Assembly: GCF_958298935.1 (NCBI RefSeq)
Contig: NC_084928.1
Coordinates: 21,111,501 to 21,175,500, forward strand
Direction of reading: 5' to 3'
Length of the DNA stretch: 64,000 bases
Origin: Phragmites australis
Lineage: Eukaryota > Streptophyta > Magnoliopsida > Poales > Poaceae
Positions 31,701 through 43,729 of this stretch are shown one piece after another. Every line of letters starts with the position of its first letter. Within the stretch, counting starts at the first letter, position 1. The notes under the pieces are model-generated. The model made no database searches. It saw only the letters and a list, made by a program, of their open reading frames with translations, and was not told where the DNA came from. The translations under genes and the position numbers were made by a program.

Positions 31701-32761
31701 GGTTTAGTGTTTGCTCAAGTAACCTAAGTAAGGACCGGTTCGTGGAGCGACAACCCAAGAAGTAACGTACCAACCACGAGGCTGATATGGGTAAGGCGTG
31801 ACATACTGATTAGAGTCTGTCCAGTGTGTGTTGGGTCAGCACAAAAGGGGGCTTCTGGGTAGGAGCTTAGCTTGCGTAAAGCCTGGCGGTGAAACCTAGT
31901 GGGAAGACACATACTGGATTAGTCTCTGGTTAGTGGAAAGTGTCATACAATGATTCTTGGCGGCATACCACTGGCGTGTGTTAAGTGTTTCGCGAACACG
32001 GCAACATTGAATTCACTGACTCGTGGGGAAAGCTGGACAACCTCTGCAGAGTGTAAAACTGTTATAACAGCCGTGCTCACGGTTATGAGAGACTTGGATC
32101 CTCACATGATTAGTGGGTTGTGATTATGGGTTGTGGTTATGGTTCTGGTACAGGGAGTACTAGATGGTTGTGGTTATAGTTCTGGTACAGGGAGTACTAG
32201 ATGGTTTTGGTAATAATACAGGGAGTACTAGACGGTTATGGTGTGCAAGGTGGAGAGCCTTGTATGCTAGGTGTTGGACTGTATGGGTTACATTCATTTA
32301 ATAACTGCTTAATGTTTTTGAGTCCAAATGTGTTTTTATTACTCGCATTTACGGCAAAATTTACCATGTGTTAGCCTATTCTTGATATAAGCCTGCATAT
32401 CATTACTTTCCCCCACTTGCTGAGTACTCTATATGCTCACACTTGCTATTTTCCCTATACCATGCGACATGTATGCTGCTGCTCAGTGAGTGAAGATGTT
32501 GAAGACTATCAAGACGAGGTTGTGACGTTCTAGGCGCGTATCTCCCGGTCAGTTGCCTGCGGTGTTGTTGGGCACCAGTGCTTTTGTTCCGCTGCAGATA
32601 TCTTCATAGAAGACAATATATGTCAATTGCTGTAAGAGTTTAACGTTTATTTAATAAAAGTATTGCTTTTGTTACTTCACCTGTGACGTCCTTATGTGTG
32701 TTGAACATCCGGGGCACACATAAGCCGCATCTGGTTTTGGCCGTTAAAACCGGGTGTGACA
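28783..32761 (+). mobile_element. Solo LTR or deletion derivative of the same family, nested
   Basis: 3,979 bp from TGTAACACCCTGATTTTCAG to ACCGGGTGTGACA, with exact GCAAC duplications (28778-28782 and 32762-32766). The last 1.4 kb aligns well with 33950-35373. The middle (about 29000-31000) does not align with the other copies and holds an unusual open island (30118-30886). TATA box CTATTTATATGAG at about 29867. No second LTR, PBS or pol is seen. Confidence 0.8.
30118..30862 (-). other. Unidentified antisense coding-like island in the nested LTR
   Basis: On the minus strand two overlapping frames are open in succession. The first runs from the ATG at 30862 (MAIGHVATDIDVGFSGVSVK) to 30524, with GVIRGSGKTTITASRFGGD. 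The second is open from 30630 to a stop at 30118, with REHNAMAWILIDHPLRGRMI, SIDETVDVCDVLWLVMASG and CGSLAALLAQLVGEDVGN. One frameshift would join them into about 250 residues. I do not recognise the family. GSGKTT is short and lacks the context needed to call a P-loop. It has no counterpart in the sister LTR copies, so it looks acquired. It may equally be non-coding sequence that happens to lack stops. Confidence 0.35.
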
Positions 32762-35373
32762 GCAACCCAGCACCACGCCCGCCATTGAAGACGCCTAAGC
32801 CAAAGCCGTTATCGCCTGAGCCGCTACCAAGTGGGACCCCGCGTTAGATCCGTCATCTCCGAGTCCGAGTTGAAGTTGATGCCGCCAAGGAGTCCTGGCC
32901 CTCCCCGAGACCTCTCGTGCCACCTATATAAAGCCCCACCTCTCCTCGTGTTTTTCCCAAACTGAAGTCATCGAATCCCGGTCAATCCGCCGAGATCCAA
33001 AGATTGCCGAGCCGCCATCACCGCCGTTTTGGTAGACCTCACCACCTCACCATTCTAGAGCCGCCAAGCCTCACCTGAAGCCACTGGAAGAACCGTCTGC
33101 CTTTGCTGAATCTTTCACCGTCACCGGTTGACCACCCGAGCCCTCTGCCGCCCCAATCATCGCCGACCTCCTTCCAGTGCTTCACTGCCCTCGGTAAGCC
33201 CCAAAACGGATTCCCCGTAAACTTTTCATCGTGTTCTGTCGCTCGCCATCGCACCTTGTGGCCGGCAAAGAGGTTCCGGTCAGATCTCCGGTCGTCCATC
33301 GCCTTGAACCCCTTGGCGCCACCGTCCCGTTCCCCTCCGACCACCCCCTCTGATCTGCGCTGTCCGATCTCAAGCTAACGACTTAGATTAGATCCATGCG
33401 TACCCCTTCTATGTCCAATCCCGTGCTACCACGTGGCAACCACTTAATCCCAGTCAGCCTTTGCCACATCACCTGCCCTGTCAGCAAGCCAATTCAGCTA
33501 CCACCTTAGCCACCCAGCACATCTGTTAGCCACATGTTGCATAGTCAGCAGCCACATATTAAATAGGGTTTTTCACTACAAAAATAAATCTAATAATTCC
33601 TAGAAATTGGAAATTTTGCAAATAGACCCTAAAGTATTCTATAATTACAAAAAGAGCCCTATCTTTTACACTTAGGTCCTTGAACTTTCCAAAATTACAT
33701 ATAGGTCCCTCTATTTTACAAAAAGGTCCCTAAAACTTTATGTTAATTACAAATTAGTCCTTTTGTTTTATAAAATAAACCCTCATCTTATTTTTAGTGT
33801 ATGTTTTTTGTCGTAGCTTCGTTTTTAGCGATTCTTGCGTCGTTAGATTTGTTTCTTTGAGCTCTATCTTTCCAGATATGTTTTTGTCTTGTTGTTCTTT
33901 TGTTTTGTGCTCTGTTCTAATGTATTTTATTTGTGTTCTTTGCCGATAATTATGTGATTAGTCGACAACACCCTGGATCAATTTGAGGAACGTCAAGACC
34001 AAGAGCAAGAGTGCACTAAGTAGCAACTGGAGAAGGCAAGTGTCCTTGACCATCTTGAACCTATGATTTAAACTGTTTTGTTTTACAATATTGCATGCAG
34101 TGTCTGTCAATACGATGGGTAATCACCTATGTTAGGGTTTTTTCCCTAGATGTTCCCTTATCATCCCTTGGAACTAAGATGGTTTATGGTTAGGTATTTT
34201 TGGTGGGTAGATTGCTTAGCCATGCTTTTGGGATACTGGGAAATATTATAATCTTGACTAATGAACATATACAACAATGGTGGTTAATGTGTTAATGGTC
34301 TAGCAACATTGAACCTTAGGCCTTGAGCAAAGTAGTTTTGGTGGTTGTCATTGTTATATTGTTGGTTTAGTGTTTTGTCAAGTAACATAAGTAAGGACCG
34401 ATTCATGGAGCGACAATCCAAGAAGTAATGTTCCAACCACGAGGCTGATATGGGTAAGGCGTGACATACTAGTTAGACTCTATCCAGTGTGTATTGTGTC
34501 AGCACAAAAGGGGGCTTCTGGGTAGGAGTTGGAGTCGCATAAACCCTCATGGTGAAACCTAATGGGCAGATGCATATTGGATTAGTCTCTAGTTAGTGGA
34601 AAATGTCATTTAGTGATTTCTTGGTGGCACACCATTGGCGTTTGTTAAGTGTCTTGCAAACACGGCAAAATGGAATTCACTGACTCGTGGGGAAAGCTGG
34701 ACAACCTCTGCAGAGTGTAAAAACTGTTATAACAGTTGTGCTCGCGGTCATGAGAGACTTGGATCCTCACATGATTATGGATTGTGGTTATGGTTTGGTA
34801 CATGGTGTACTAGATGGTTGTGGTTTTGGATATAGTACAGGGAGTACTAGACAGTTATGGTATGCAAGGTGAGGAGCCTTGTATGCTGGGTGTTGGAGTG
34901 TATGGGTTACATTCACTTAATAATTGCTTAATGATTTTGAGTTCAAATATTTTTTTCTTTACTCGCATTTACGCAAATATACCATACGTTGGCCTATTCT
35001 TGTTGTAAGCCTACATATCATTATTTTCCCATACTTGCTGAGTACTCCATGTGCTCACCCTTGCTATCTCCCACAATACATATGCTGCTCAGTGGAAGAA
35101 TTTAAAGTTTTTCAAGACAATGACCTGGTGTTCTAGGAGTGTGTCTTCCGGTCGGTGCATGTGGAGTGCTTGGTCGCCGAGTCCCGCTACCGTCGATTAG
35201 ATGATGTCGTTTAGTTATCATAGTTGTTTAGGTGAAGTCTTTTTGTAAGAAGTAAATGATTGTAAGTTAAAGTATTGCTTTTGTTACTTCACCTATGACG
35301 TCCTTATATGTGTTAAACTTCCTAGGCACACATAAGCCGCACTTGGTTTTGTCCGTTAAAACCGGGTGTGACA

Positions 35374-35891
35374 CATTCCCAATCCATCCTTATTACGTAC
35401 CCAGATCTAATCTCATTATCACCAACTCCATTACCGGTGATGGCCACGTAGTGCCTGAGACCTATCCAGGCTGAACAGGAGAGAGTCGGTCGATGACATG
35501 TGGGCCTATGACACAAGTAGAATAGATGTGCCATTTCCCTCCTCTCTCTGGTCAAACCAAGACCCTAGGTTCCTCCAAAATTCACAGAACTTTTTATGTA
35601 GGTCCTAAAATTCACAAAAAAAAACCCATTTTGATAGGATTCATCTCAATATCTCGTGTATAATTGAACTTAAAATTCTCCAAAGAGGGCTACTTTTGAA
35701 TATTCTAGCAATTTTCATGGCATCAATTACATTCTAAAAAATATGGAAAAAATCTCTACTATTCATATCTCATGATGGTCTAATTTTTAAAATTATTTTG
35801 AAGCCTATGTTATATGGTGAAAAGGTGAGTTCCTATGTAAATTCTTATGAAATGCATGCAAATATGAATTAGCACAATTTGAGGTGTGACA
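35374..35891 (-). repeat. E1 3' LTR, piece 1 (U3 start)
   Basis: On the minus strand starts TGTCACACCTCAAATTG at 35891, immediately after the polypurine tract. Its far end is the second CATTC duplication at 35374-35378. AT-rich, no coding. Confidence 0.75.
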
Positions 35892-35906
35892 AAACTCCCC
35901 CCTTGA
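35892..35906 (-). promoter_or_regulatory. Polypurine tract of E1
   Basis: CAAGGGGGGAGTTT on the minus strand abuts the LTR start at 35891 and follows the chromodomain-bearing end of pol, the standard position for plus-strand priming. Confidence 0.85.
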
Positions 35907-36428
35907 AAGAATCTCGTCCAGATATTTGGATGAATTTAGGGGATTGTGCAAAGAGATAACCGTGAACTGTTATGAATAGAACAACAATGGTATCAAGTAG
36001 ATGATAATTATGGGGTTGAAAGGCTATTCATCACCATATGTCCAAGAGTTCCAACTCAGTATCGTAGATAGGGAAAACTCCTAGGCTTCTTAATGCCATA
36101 TTCACCTAGACATGCCAAAAACCTCAACAAAGGATCTATATGACAAAAGGGTGGGGTTGCTCGAGTGCTAGCGAGGTTATCAACCTTTTTCTTCTCAGCT
36201 CACTAACATGATAGGGATAATTATCCCTTCTCATCAAAGAAAGTACACGGTGGTTGTGTAGATCCTTCAGTGATTTAATGGTGATTGCATGTATATCTAA
36301 GAACCTAGATATGTTAGATTTCTATCAAGAACACGAAGGTGATGTTGGTGGGTGATAGAAATGCTATTCTAAATGTGATGTACATTATGACCATAGAAGT
36401 TGAGAATTGGAAGTAAATATCACTAACA

Positions 36429-37540
36429 TTACTCACATGGAGGAGAAGAACTTGGGAAACTTGGTACGAAGTTGATCTTTTTGTTCCCACGTAGCCTCAT
36501 CTTTGGAGTGGTTACTCCATTGGACCTTGAGGAACTTGATCGAACGATGTCATGTCTTGCATTTGGTTTCTTCAAGAATGCGGATTGGATGCTCGTAATA
36601 AGTGAGGTCGGGTTGAAGGTATTGATCATAGAATACCACAACTTCAGTTGGAACGCGGAGCACTTCTTCAATTAAGAAACATGGAAGACATTGTGCATGG
36701 CGAAGAGTGATAGAGGTAGCTCCAATTGATAGGCCACCTCTCCTCACTTGGCAATGATTTTGAAAGGGCCAACATAATGATTCGCCAATTTTCTTTTATC
36801 TTGAAACCGTTGTGTTCTTTTGAGAGGAGCGATCTTAAGATAGAGAAAATCTCTAATGACAAACATGAGCTCTCATTGATGATGATCTGCGTAGCTTTTT
36901 TGAAGAGATTTGGCCATGAGCAAACACTTTCAGATAGTCTTTACATGCTCTTCTACCTCCTTGACCAAGTCCAGACCCAAGAATGGCTAGACTCGGACCA
37001 ATTTAATGGCATTCGGCACCTTCTTCCATAAAGGGCTTCGAAGGGAGACATCTTGATGCTTGATTGATACCTATTGTTATATGAGAACTTCACGAATAGC
37101 AAGCAAATCTCCCATCTCTTTTCATATGTGAGAGCACAAGCCCTCCACATGTCTTAAAAAATTTGATTAGCCCTCTCAGTTTGGCCTCTAGTTTGGAGGT
37201 GAAAGGCAGTACTATGGAATAATTTGGTACCTATAGCTTCGTGGAGGCTTCTACAAAAATGAAAGGTGAATTGAGTACCCCGATTGGAGATGACTTTCTT
37301 AGGCATGCCATGAAGGCACATAATCTAAGAGAGATATAACTCTGCATAATGCTTTATGGTACAAGTTGTCTTGACAGGAAGGAAATGTGTGGACTTTGTG
37401 AACCGATCGACAATGACCCATATAGAATCGTGTCCTTGGGGCGTCTTGGTTAAACCAACAATGAAGTTTGTACCTATCACCTCCCATTTCCATGAAGGTA
37501 TAGGCAACGGTTGGAGCATACCGAATGGTTTGAGGTGATC
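36429..37540 (-). pseudogene. E1 integrase plus chromodomain, decayed
   Basis: Minus-strand frames give the core of a Tekay/Del integrase: GMLQPLPIPSWKWE, DSIWVIVDRFTKSTHFLPVK (first catalytic Asp), HGMPKKVISNRGTQFT (the second catalytic Asp position reads Asn), then HLQTRGQTER (third acidic residue kept) and MSPFEALYGRRCRMPLNWSE. Further on come LRVPTEVV...LQPDLTYYEHPIRILEE and a worn chromodomain tail with VQWSN and ATWEQ-type residues at about 36560-36430. Stops and frameshifts break it into several pieces. Chromodomains steer integration to heterochromatin in this lineage. It is fused upstream to gag at about 37540. Confidence 0.85.
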
Positions 37541-37774
37541 CACCGTGAGGGATGTGTTCACCAAATTGTTGAAGTTAGAGAACTCAAGAGCTGGCAAATG
37601 GTCTTGCATCTTGGCAGAAAGATCACCCATAAATTGATCTTTCTTCTTAGCATCGGTGTCAACCTCCTAGTGCATATTGGGCCAGATGATTGAATTCTTG
37701 CATGTAGTCCATCACAGACTTACCCTTTTCTTCAAGTCAAGGAACTCACGCCTCTTAATGTCCATCACACCCTT
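37541..37774 (-). pseudogene. E1 gag, 3' part, fused in frame to integrase
   Basis: LSAKMQDHLPALEFSNFNNL matches the C-terminal half of the Retrotrans_gag domain. At about 37540 it passes in frame into the region just before integrase (DHLKPFGMLQPL). Zinc knuckle, protease, RT and RNase H are all missing. The upstream half is cut off at 37774 by the solo LTR and resumes at 40199. Confidence 0.75.
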
Positions 37775-40193
37775 TGTCACGTCCCAAATTCTTAATCACG
37801 TAATTAAGCATAATCATGATTCTCAAGAATTATGTTTAATTTTGCGTAATGATAATTCAGAACACTAATGCACTTTGTTAAAAGTCAATTGGATAAGAGA
37901 AGGAAATTTGGGAGAGAAAAGAATGAAATTCGCAGTCAAAATGAACCCTTTTCTCTAAAACGTGGGCCCCACATGTGGGCCAACCACCCAACCACTCAAG
38001 TGGGCACCCCCACCTGCTCCCTCTCTCCTCCCTCACTCCCCATGCCTCCACCTTGTAGCTACAGCTGCAGCTCACCCCTCCCTCTCACTCCCCTCTCTAG
38101 CTCTCTCACTCTCCCTTGGATTTCTCTCTCTAGGAGCAAGGCCAAGGTATGCATGTGGTACCATAGCATTCTCTAGCTCGTGGGCTGCTCATCTATCCAA
38201 TTTATTTTCATTTTTCCGAAGGATTTGAGCCGATTTTGATGATTTTTTATGATTAGGGTTGAAACGTGAAAAACACCAGAATTCTTCATCTCCCGAGCGT
38301 TTCCTCCATTCCCCGGTGATCACCCAAAGCCACAAGCATCTTGGGTAAGTCCCTTAGGCTTCCCATGGCATGAATTCGTGATTTGGGTGGTCGATTTTGT
38401 ATTGGAGCAAAGTTCAAGAGTTTTGAAGTTTTGGACCAAAATGAGGATTTAGATGAGATTTGAGTTAGGAATCAAGTTACTAGGTTGATGAGTGAATTCT
38501 AAACTCCATAAACCATCTCAAACATGTTCCCCTTTGGATTGGAGAGGATTGCAAATCGATTTGGCAAAGTTTTCCCCCAAAATGGAGCTTTTCTGGACAG
38601 TCCGGAAGTTCCTGACAATTTTCTGGAGCTTCCGCAGACCGAAACTTCCGTAGAAATTTGTGGATCTTCCACAAAAGTCCGGAACTTCCGCAGAAATCTA
38701 CAGAACTTCCGCAGTTACTATTTATCAGGCGATCCAAAAGTTGTAAAATTTATAATAAATTCTCCGTAGCTCCAAAAATTATGAAACCAATTTTGTTGGT
38801 TTCTTAATAACCTACACCGCCTACTAAAAATGTCCCCATCCATGAAAGAGTTAATTAACTTTCTGAGATAAATTAATTAGGTTAAGGCTTCATTAATTCA
38901 CTGTTGGTTCTTTGCGAGTGCAAAATTGATGAATCCAATTTTGCTAGTTTCCTTATGACTTGTTCTATCTAGGAAAAATGTTTTCAACCATTATATGCAT
39001 ATTGTGGCATATAATTGCACTTTATTCATACTCATTGCATTGCACACACTGATCCTTTTTAGAGAACGCCGATCCGTCGATCCCGGAGGCCGAGGGCGAT
39101 CCTGACACGCCCCACCTATTTGAGCCAGTGCATCAAGGCAAGCAACTAATAATATTAATCCATCTTGTGTAATTGGATAACTCTAAAATTGATGAAATAT
39201 TCTTATGTATGTATGCATGTTAAGTGAGAAAGTGTCGAGTACAATGGGTAGAACCTATACCGATTGTATTCTTCTACTTTGAATACTTGTGTATTTACAT
39301 TCCTTGTAGCCTTGAGATGTTGTCAATGTCTAGGTATGAGTTCGACTTATATGCTTAGTTATGCTTAGGTCATTCAGTAGAAGTCGAACGATGGCGCATC
39401 CTGTTGTTCGCGAGTATAGGACCTTCTTATGATTACATACACTTGTTGAGGTTAAGATGTGGGAGATGGTGATGTTGGTTCTTGTTACTTATTGATACAC
39501 ATGTTGGTTACAATTACACTTGTTCAGTTATTAGTTGCAGGGTAGTTTTTATATGTTTTGGTTAAGTTTCAGTCGCTTACACATATATCTAGGATGCTTA
39601 GTGCATATGTTTTACTTAACCTGTGGCTCATCCTTGCTAATGATCAATGCATAATCCTTGGAGTCAAGCTATGTATATATGCTCTATATGGTTTAAGTCT
39701 TGCGAGTACCTTCGTACTCGTGCCTGCGCTTTTCGGTACTCCTGCTGCTGAGTAAGAGGCTGTTTTTGGCTACTTCGTGCCTGCCGATCTTGGTGGTGGG
39801 CAAGAGTAGTGCATCCTACTCTGAAAGTGGCATTTTTAAGATGGTGCCTAAGGGCATGCGGTGCCGTTCTCTTTTGTTGTTTATAAGTTTAACTTTCCGC
39901 TACGTAATTCTTTTGTGGTTAGGAGTTGAGAGGTTTTGTCTCCTCCTAGCTCGCTTTTATTGTAAATTATTGAAATCAGTTGCATGCTTAATACTTGTAA
40001 TATAAATGTTCATTACTCACTCTTTATTAAGCTATGTTGTGATGTACATGTTGGAAGGCATGTGTTTCGATCCTTGGGCACAGAACACGTGCCAGGACTA
40101 CCGGAACAATATTCTGTTTAATCGTTGAAGTCATGATCGTGTTAGTGATCGACTTAGTGATTAATTAGAATACTTTTTGGATGGTTCCTCACA
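37775..40193 (+). mobile_element. Solo LTR of the Tekay-like family, plus strand, in E1 gag
   Basis: 2,419 bp from TGTCACGTCCCAAATTC to ...GGATGGTTCCTCACA, with exact CCCTT duplications (37770-37774 and 40194-40198). No internal region. A cluster of AACTTCCGCAGA-type motifs lies at 38593-38712. A pyrimidine-rich block at 37990-38130 precedes it and resembles a promoter-proximal leader. Confidence 0.88.
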
Positions 40194-40198
40194 CCCTT

Positions 40199-40616
40199 AG
40201 GGATGTGGTAGTTGTGGAAGGCTTCATGAAACTCTGCCCAAGTGATAGCGTGCTTGGCATCTTGCAATGCGAGGTAGTTTGTCCAAAACGCACCGGCCGC
40301 GTCGTGAAGTTGATGGGCGATGAAGAGAGCCTTCTCGTGATCCTAGCACCGGAGAAGTGGAATGATGAGTGTGAAGGAAGTCCGAGTAGTCATCATGGCT
40401 CCAAGCCCCACCTCCTCCTTGAGGGGTTGTGTTGCACACGGGCTCTTCGAGAACTTCCATTTGAGCATGATAATTTTGCTCGGTCCTCAAAAGAACTTCC
40501 ACCATGGTCGGCGGTGTGGGTGGGTTAGGTCCACTCGAGCCTTCGGGAATGCTATCCCTAGAGTTGTTGCGTGTCCTCGTCCTATCATCAAAAACTAAAG
40601 TTAGTGACGACAACAC
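40199..40616 (-). pseudogene. E1 gag, 5' part
   Basis: A 130-codon open minus-strand stretch (40616-40227), Pro-rich at first (GSSGPNPPTPPTMVEVLLRT), then EQNYHAQMEVL and SHDDYSDFLHTHHST, the start of the Retrotrans_gag domain. Frameshifts follow before 40199. Together with 37541-37774 this is the gag gene interrupted by the solo LTR. Confidence 0.75.
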
Positions 40617-41017
40617 ATTTAAGAGATAGATAAAATCAAGAAGGACTATTTGGACAATAAGGAGGAGATAAGATTCGACATGAATGCAATTGGACGCTTT
40701 TAAGCCCTTCTAATGCACATGTATGCGAACGAATGGTAGGAATTCATATGCTCGCCTCCTATCTACATGTTGCTTCTCATTTTCATTCACTCCCCAACAA
40801 GACATAGAGTATTCATAAGACACGATATATTGACTCACTTCATACAAGACCCCTCGTGCCAAATAAAACACGCACGAGTGGCCTCCATATGACCCATGCT
40901 ACATGAACAATGCATACGATGTTTCTAACATATTCACATCATGTACCATAACGTACGGGACCCCATGTCCCCGCTACATGGGCAAACAACTATATCCTCA
41001 TGTCATGTAGTGAACGG

Positions 41018-41180
41018 ATGTCCCATCACGCATACATCAAGCGACCATGATTAACGTCTCATGGTGAAACTGATGTCCCATCATGCGTACACCAAGCGAT
41101 CATGATTAACGTCTCATGACTAACAAATGTCCCATCACTTGTACATGAAATGGCTATGATCTTGCATCGCACGACGAAAC
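41018..41180. repeat. ~55-bp tandem repeat, about 2.9 copies
   Basis: Units start with ATGTCCCATCA at 41018, 41073 and 41127 and share ACATCAAGCGACCATGATTA and CGTCTCATG. The third unit is more diverged and partial. Confidence 0.8.
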
Positions 41181-41603
41181 GTACGTACCTCTTTTTGCCA
41201 TAGTCATACATTTTTTGCCAATGCAACAATTTTTTTTTGCCATAGTTATGATTTTTTTTTTTTGCCAATGCAACAATGCATATGAACGTGTAAAGTAAAG
41301 ACGACCTCATGCACAAACAAAGCAATTAGGTGCAGCCATAATTTATCAAGGACAATAACTCCACATCACTAGCAAACCTAATCATAATATGCATTCCATT
41401 TTCGGACACATGTGGACACATGATGAACATGGATGTAAGCGAAGCATGTGTACAAGAGAATAAACCTTACACCAACAACATGTTACAGGCATCAAGGCAT
41501 AGAGTTATAACAAAAGAAATAGCACTTAAGACAATAATCATCATATCTCATACCAACATATAATACTCCAATTAAGTCATACAACTAATCTCGTACATAG
41601 AGC

Positions 41604-41625
41604 ATATATATATATATATATATAT
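41604..41625. repeat. AT dinucleotide microsatellite
   Basis: Eleven perfect AT units. Confidence 0.95.
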
Positions 41626-41680
41626 CGGTCAAACAAATTGACTAATTGTTGTTGTTACTCATATTTTCAGTAGTGAGAAG

Positions 41681-43729
41681 TTACATGGCCTATAGAACAT
41701 GAGAAGTTTCAAGGGGATCAGTAACACAACTATTGTGTGTCACTGCAGATGGGAGTGGAGGGCCCCATGATGCCTTTTTTGAACTACCAGGTGAGATTGA
41801 TCGAGTGTTAGGTATAATATTCAATCATCCACATACGAAGCAAACATTTCGGATACGAGATGGATTGGCCCCATGCCTCGTATCCTATTTATTTGATATT
41901 GAGATGTCAAAGAAGTTGATTGATGTGTGCTTTACCCTAGAAGGCAGGATTGTTGGTTGAATCATGTAGTGATTTATTATGTCAATTGCAAACCCCATCA
42001 TTTTTGATGTGGGATTCAATTGCTCTAGAAGAGTAAGCCAAGGTTATACTTAACCTATAGAAGCATTGGTGTTGTTTAGGGTTTGTCGCAAAAGCTATGA
42101 CCTATAGCATCATGATGAAATGCTATGTCGTCTTGTCATCATGGACGTTGGTATTTGAGCCTGACATGTTTCACTCGCCAAGTAGATCCCAAAGTTTTGG
42201 GTTGCCTGAATTTTTTTTGGCTAAGTAGCTGGAGGTGTCACTAGAGCTTGTTGTGGCATTTCTGTTATTCTCAGTATGTGGTCGGATCTGGGACTTTCTT
42301 CCTTGTTGGCTCCTGTGGTGTGAGTGGAGCTGAAGAAGTAGTCAATTTCTGTCTTTGAGGGTTTCTAATAGTGAAGTGTCTTGATTGGTTCCTCTAGTTC
42401 TTTCTGTAAGATGAGCATTTGATCAGGAGATGTTTGGGTAGCTTTGCGTGCTGGAAGTTTGTCCCTATCTGGAGCAAGTACCCACTACCACATAAAGTGG
42501 TACTTTGGGTGCTTGGTTGCTTGGACGTTAGTGCGTGTTCCAATGGTGGCTTATAGTTGGGTTTATCCAAACCCTAGTTTGAAGTAAGGGTGTTGTAAAT
42601 ATGGAGTTCACCCTAGAATTTGAGTGGTTAGTTTAGATATATGTTTAGAAGCTAGTGGGTGCTCCCCTTTTAAGGGAGTGTTGTGGAAGAGGATGATCTC
42701 AATTAAGGTTTGCTCTATGTGGTTTTAGTGTTGACTAGGAGGTTGTATGATCTTTAGGAACTCGGAGAGGAGCAGTGTATGCCTATGTTATTATATTGAC
42801 TAACCTGGGTTGCAAAGGGTGTTTCTTAAATGTTCTTTGTGAAGCAGTTATCCTTGAGCTGGAATGAGAGAGGGTTGAGTTTGCAGAAGGCATGTTTTTA
42901 GCCCTCCGCATGGGCTTCTTACAGTTGTTGTCTTGTTGATTAGATTAACCGACGTTTCTCCTACTTTTATGGAGGTTATGTTTTTGATGTGATGTTAGTT
43001 ACAAGAAGATGTGTTGTGTTTGCCAATAGTATGGCAAGCCTGGGAGTGTGGGTGAGATGATAAGTTCTCTAGTATATCAGTTTAGCATGTTTCTAGACGT
43101 GATGACCAACGCAATCCAACCAATGGTCTGGTTCTCTCTGGATGGAGGATTTCTAATGCTTAGGGTTGGAGAGTGCAATTCTAAGCTTGAGTCCTGAAGG
43201 AGCTATTGGGTGTTCCAAACAATTGAGTTAGGTGTGTGGCTATAGTCTCTTAGTTGTCCCATCTACACTCGATGATGCACTAGTGTAAAAGTGACCAGTT
43301 GAAGGTTTACACCTTAAGGTTGTGGCCGTCCTTTGAGTAGATCTACCGTTACTCTTGTTTTAGAGTTACCGGTGTTGGTGGAAAAAGTGAGGTGTCAATG
43401 ATTCCCCCTAATCCTGAATTCTAAATGTTTTAAGCTTATCCTTCCTCTGAAGGAGTTGAGGTTGAGGCAAAGAAGGTTGTTTGTCCTTATCAAGGTTTTT
43501 TATTTGAGTTTGTTGTGTTAGCCAAGCAATGTTTTCGATGCCATTGCATCCACCGAATAGTGTATTCCTAGGTAGCTAATGTCTTGAGTTTGGAGTTTGT
43601 CAAAGAGAGTGTCTCTTGACTTGCTAGTATAGTACCATTGGAGATGAGGTGAGTTCTCGGGTTCGCTTCCTCTTTTAAGAATGAAGTAGAATGGCATGAC
43701 CATCTCCTACAAGAGGTCAAAATATGGGT
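41681..43729. other. Unassigned region, probably decayed interior of E2
   Basis: I could not assign any domain here. One + frame of 75 codons (41733-41960, GEIDRVLGIIFNHPHTKQTF) is open but unrecognised. The rest has frequent stops in all frames. Its position before the E2 integrase suggests badly worn gag-pol, but that is inference. Confidence 0.35.

Larger units (their letters stand above)
28382..35373 (+). mobile_element. Solo LTR (TGTAACACCC...GTGTGACA family) with a nested copy
   Basis: Starts TATAACACCCTAATTTTC (TG decayed to TA) and ends AAACCGGGTGTGACA. Flanked by exact CATTC duplications (28377-28381 and 35374-35378). Without the nested 28783-32761 copy it is about 3.0 kb, aligns with 11053-21302 and has no coding domains. 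TATA box CCTATATAAAGCCCC at about 32925-32935. The distal part holds GTCGTTAGATTTG and the block near 34440-34500 (GGTAAGGCGTGACATACT). Confidence 0.85.
5260..40616 (-). mobile_element. E1: Tekay/Del-like Ty3-Gypsy element, heavily nested
   Basis: A minus-strand chromovirus-type LTR retrotransposon. Its 3' LTR (about 1.8 kb once insertions are removed) starts with TGTCACACCTC at 35891 and ends at 5260. It is spread over five pieces: 35379-35891, 28298-28381, 26723-26876, 23203-23634 and 5260-5896. Each gap is an insertion with its own 5-bp target duplication. Internally it keeps gag (40616-37541, split by a solo LTR) fused to integrase and chromodomain (37540-36429) after loss of protease, RT and RNase H. 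I could not find its 5' LTR, so the right limit is the last recognisable gag base, not a true end. Confidence 0.8.
40617..41680. other. Presumed E1 leader, no gene found
   Basis: AT-rich sequence upstream of E1 gag. It holds a tandem repeat (41018-41180), runs of T near 41225-41265 and an AT microsatellite. Neither the primer binding site nor the 5' LTR of E1 is recognisable. Confidence 0.5.

Noticed and set aside
41660..41676. TATTTTCAGTAGTG looks like a CACTA 3' terminus
   Set aside because: No subterminal repeats precede it and no matching 5' end or duplication was found; an AT microsatellite lies just before it.
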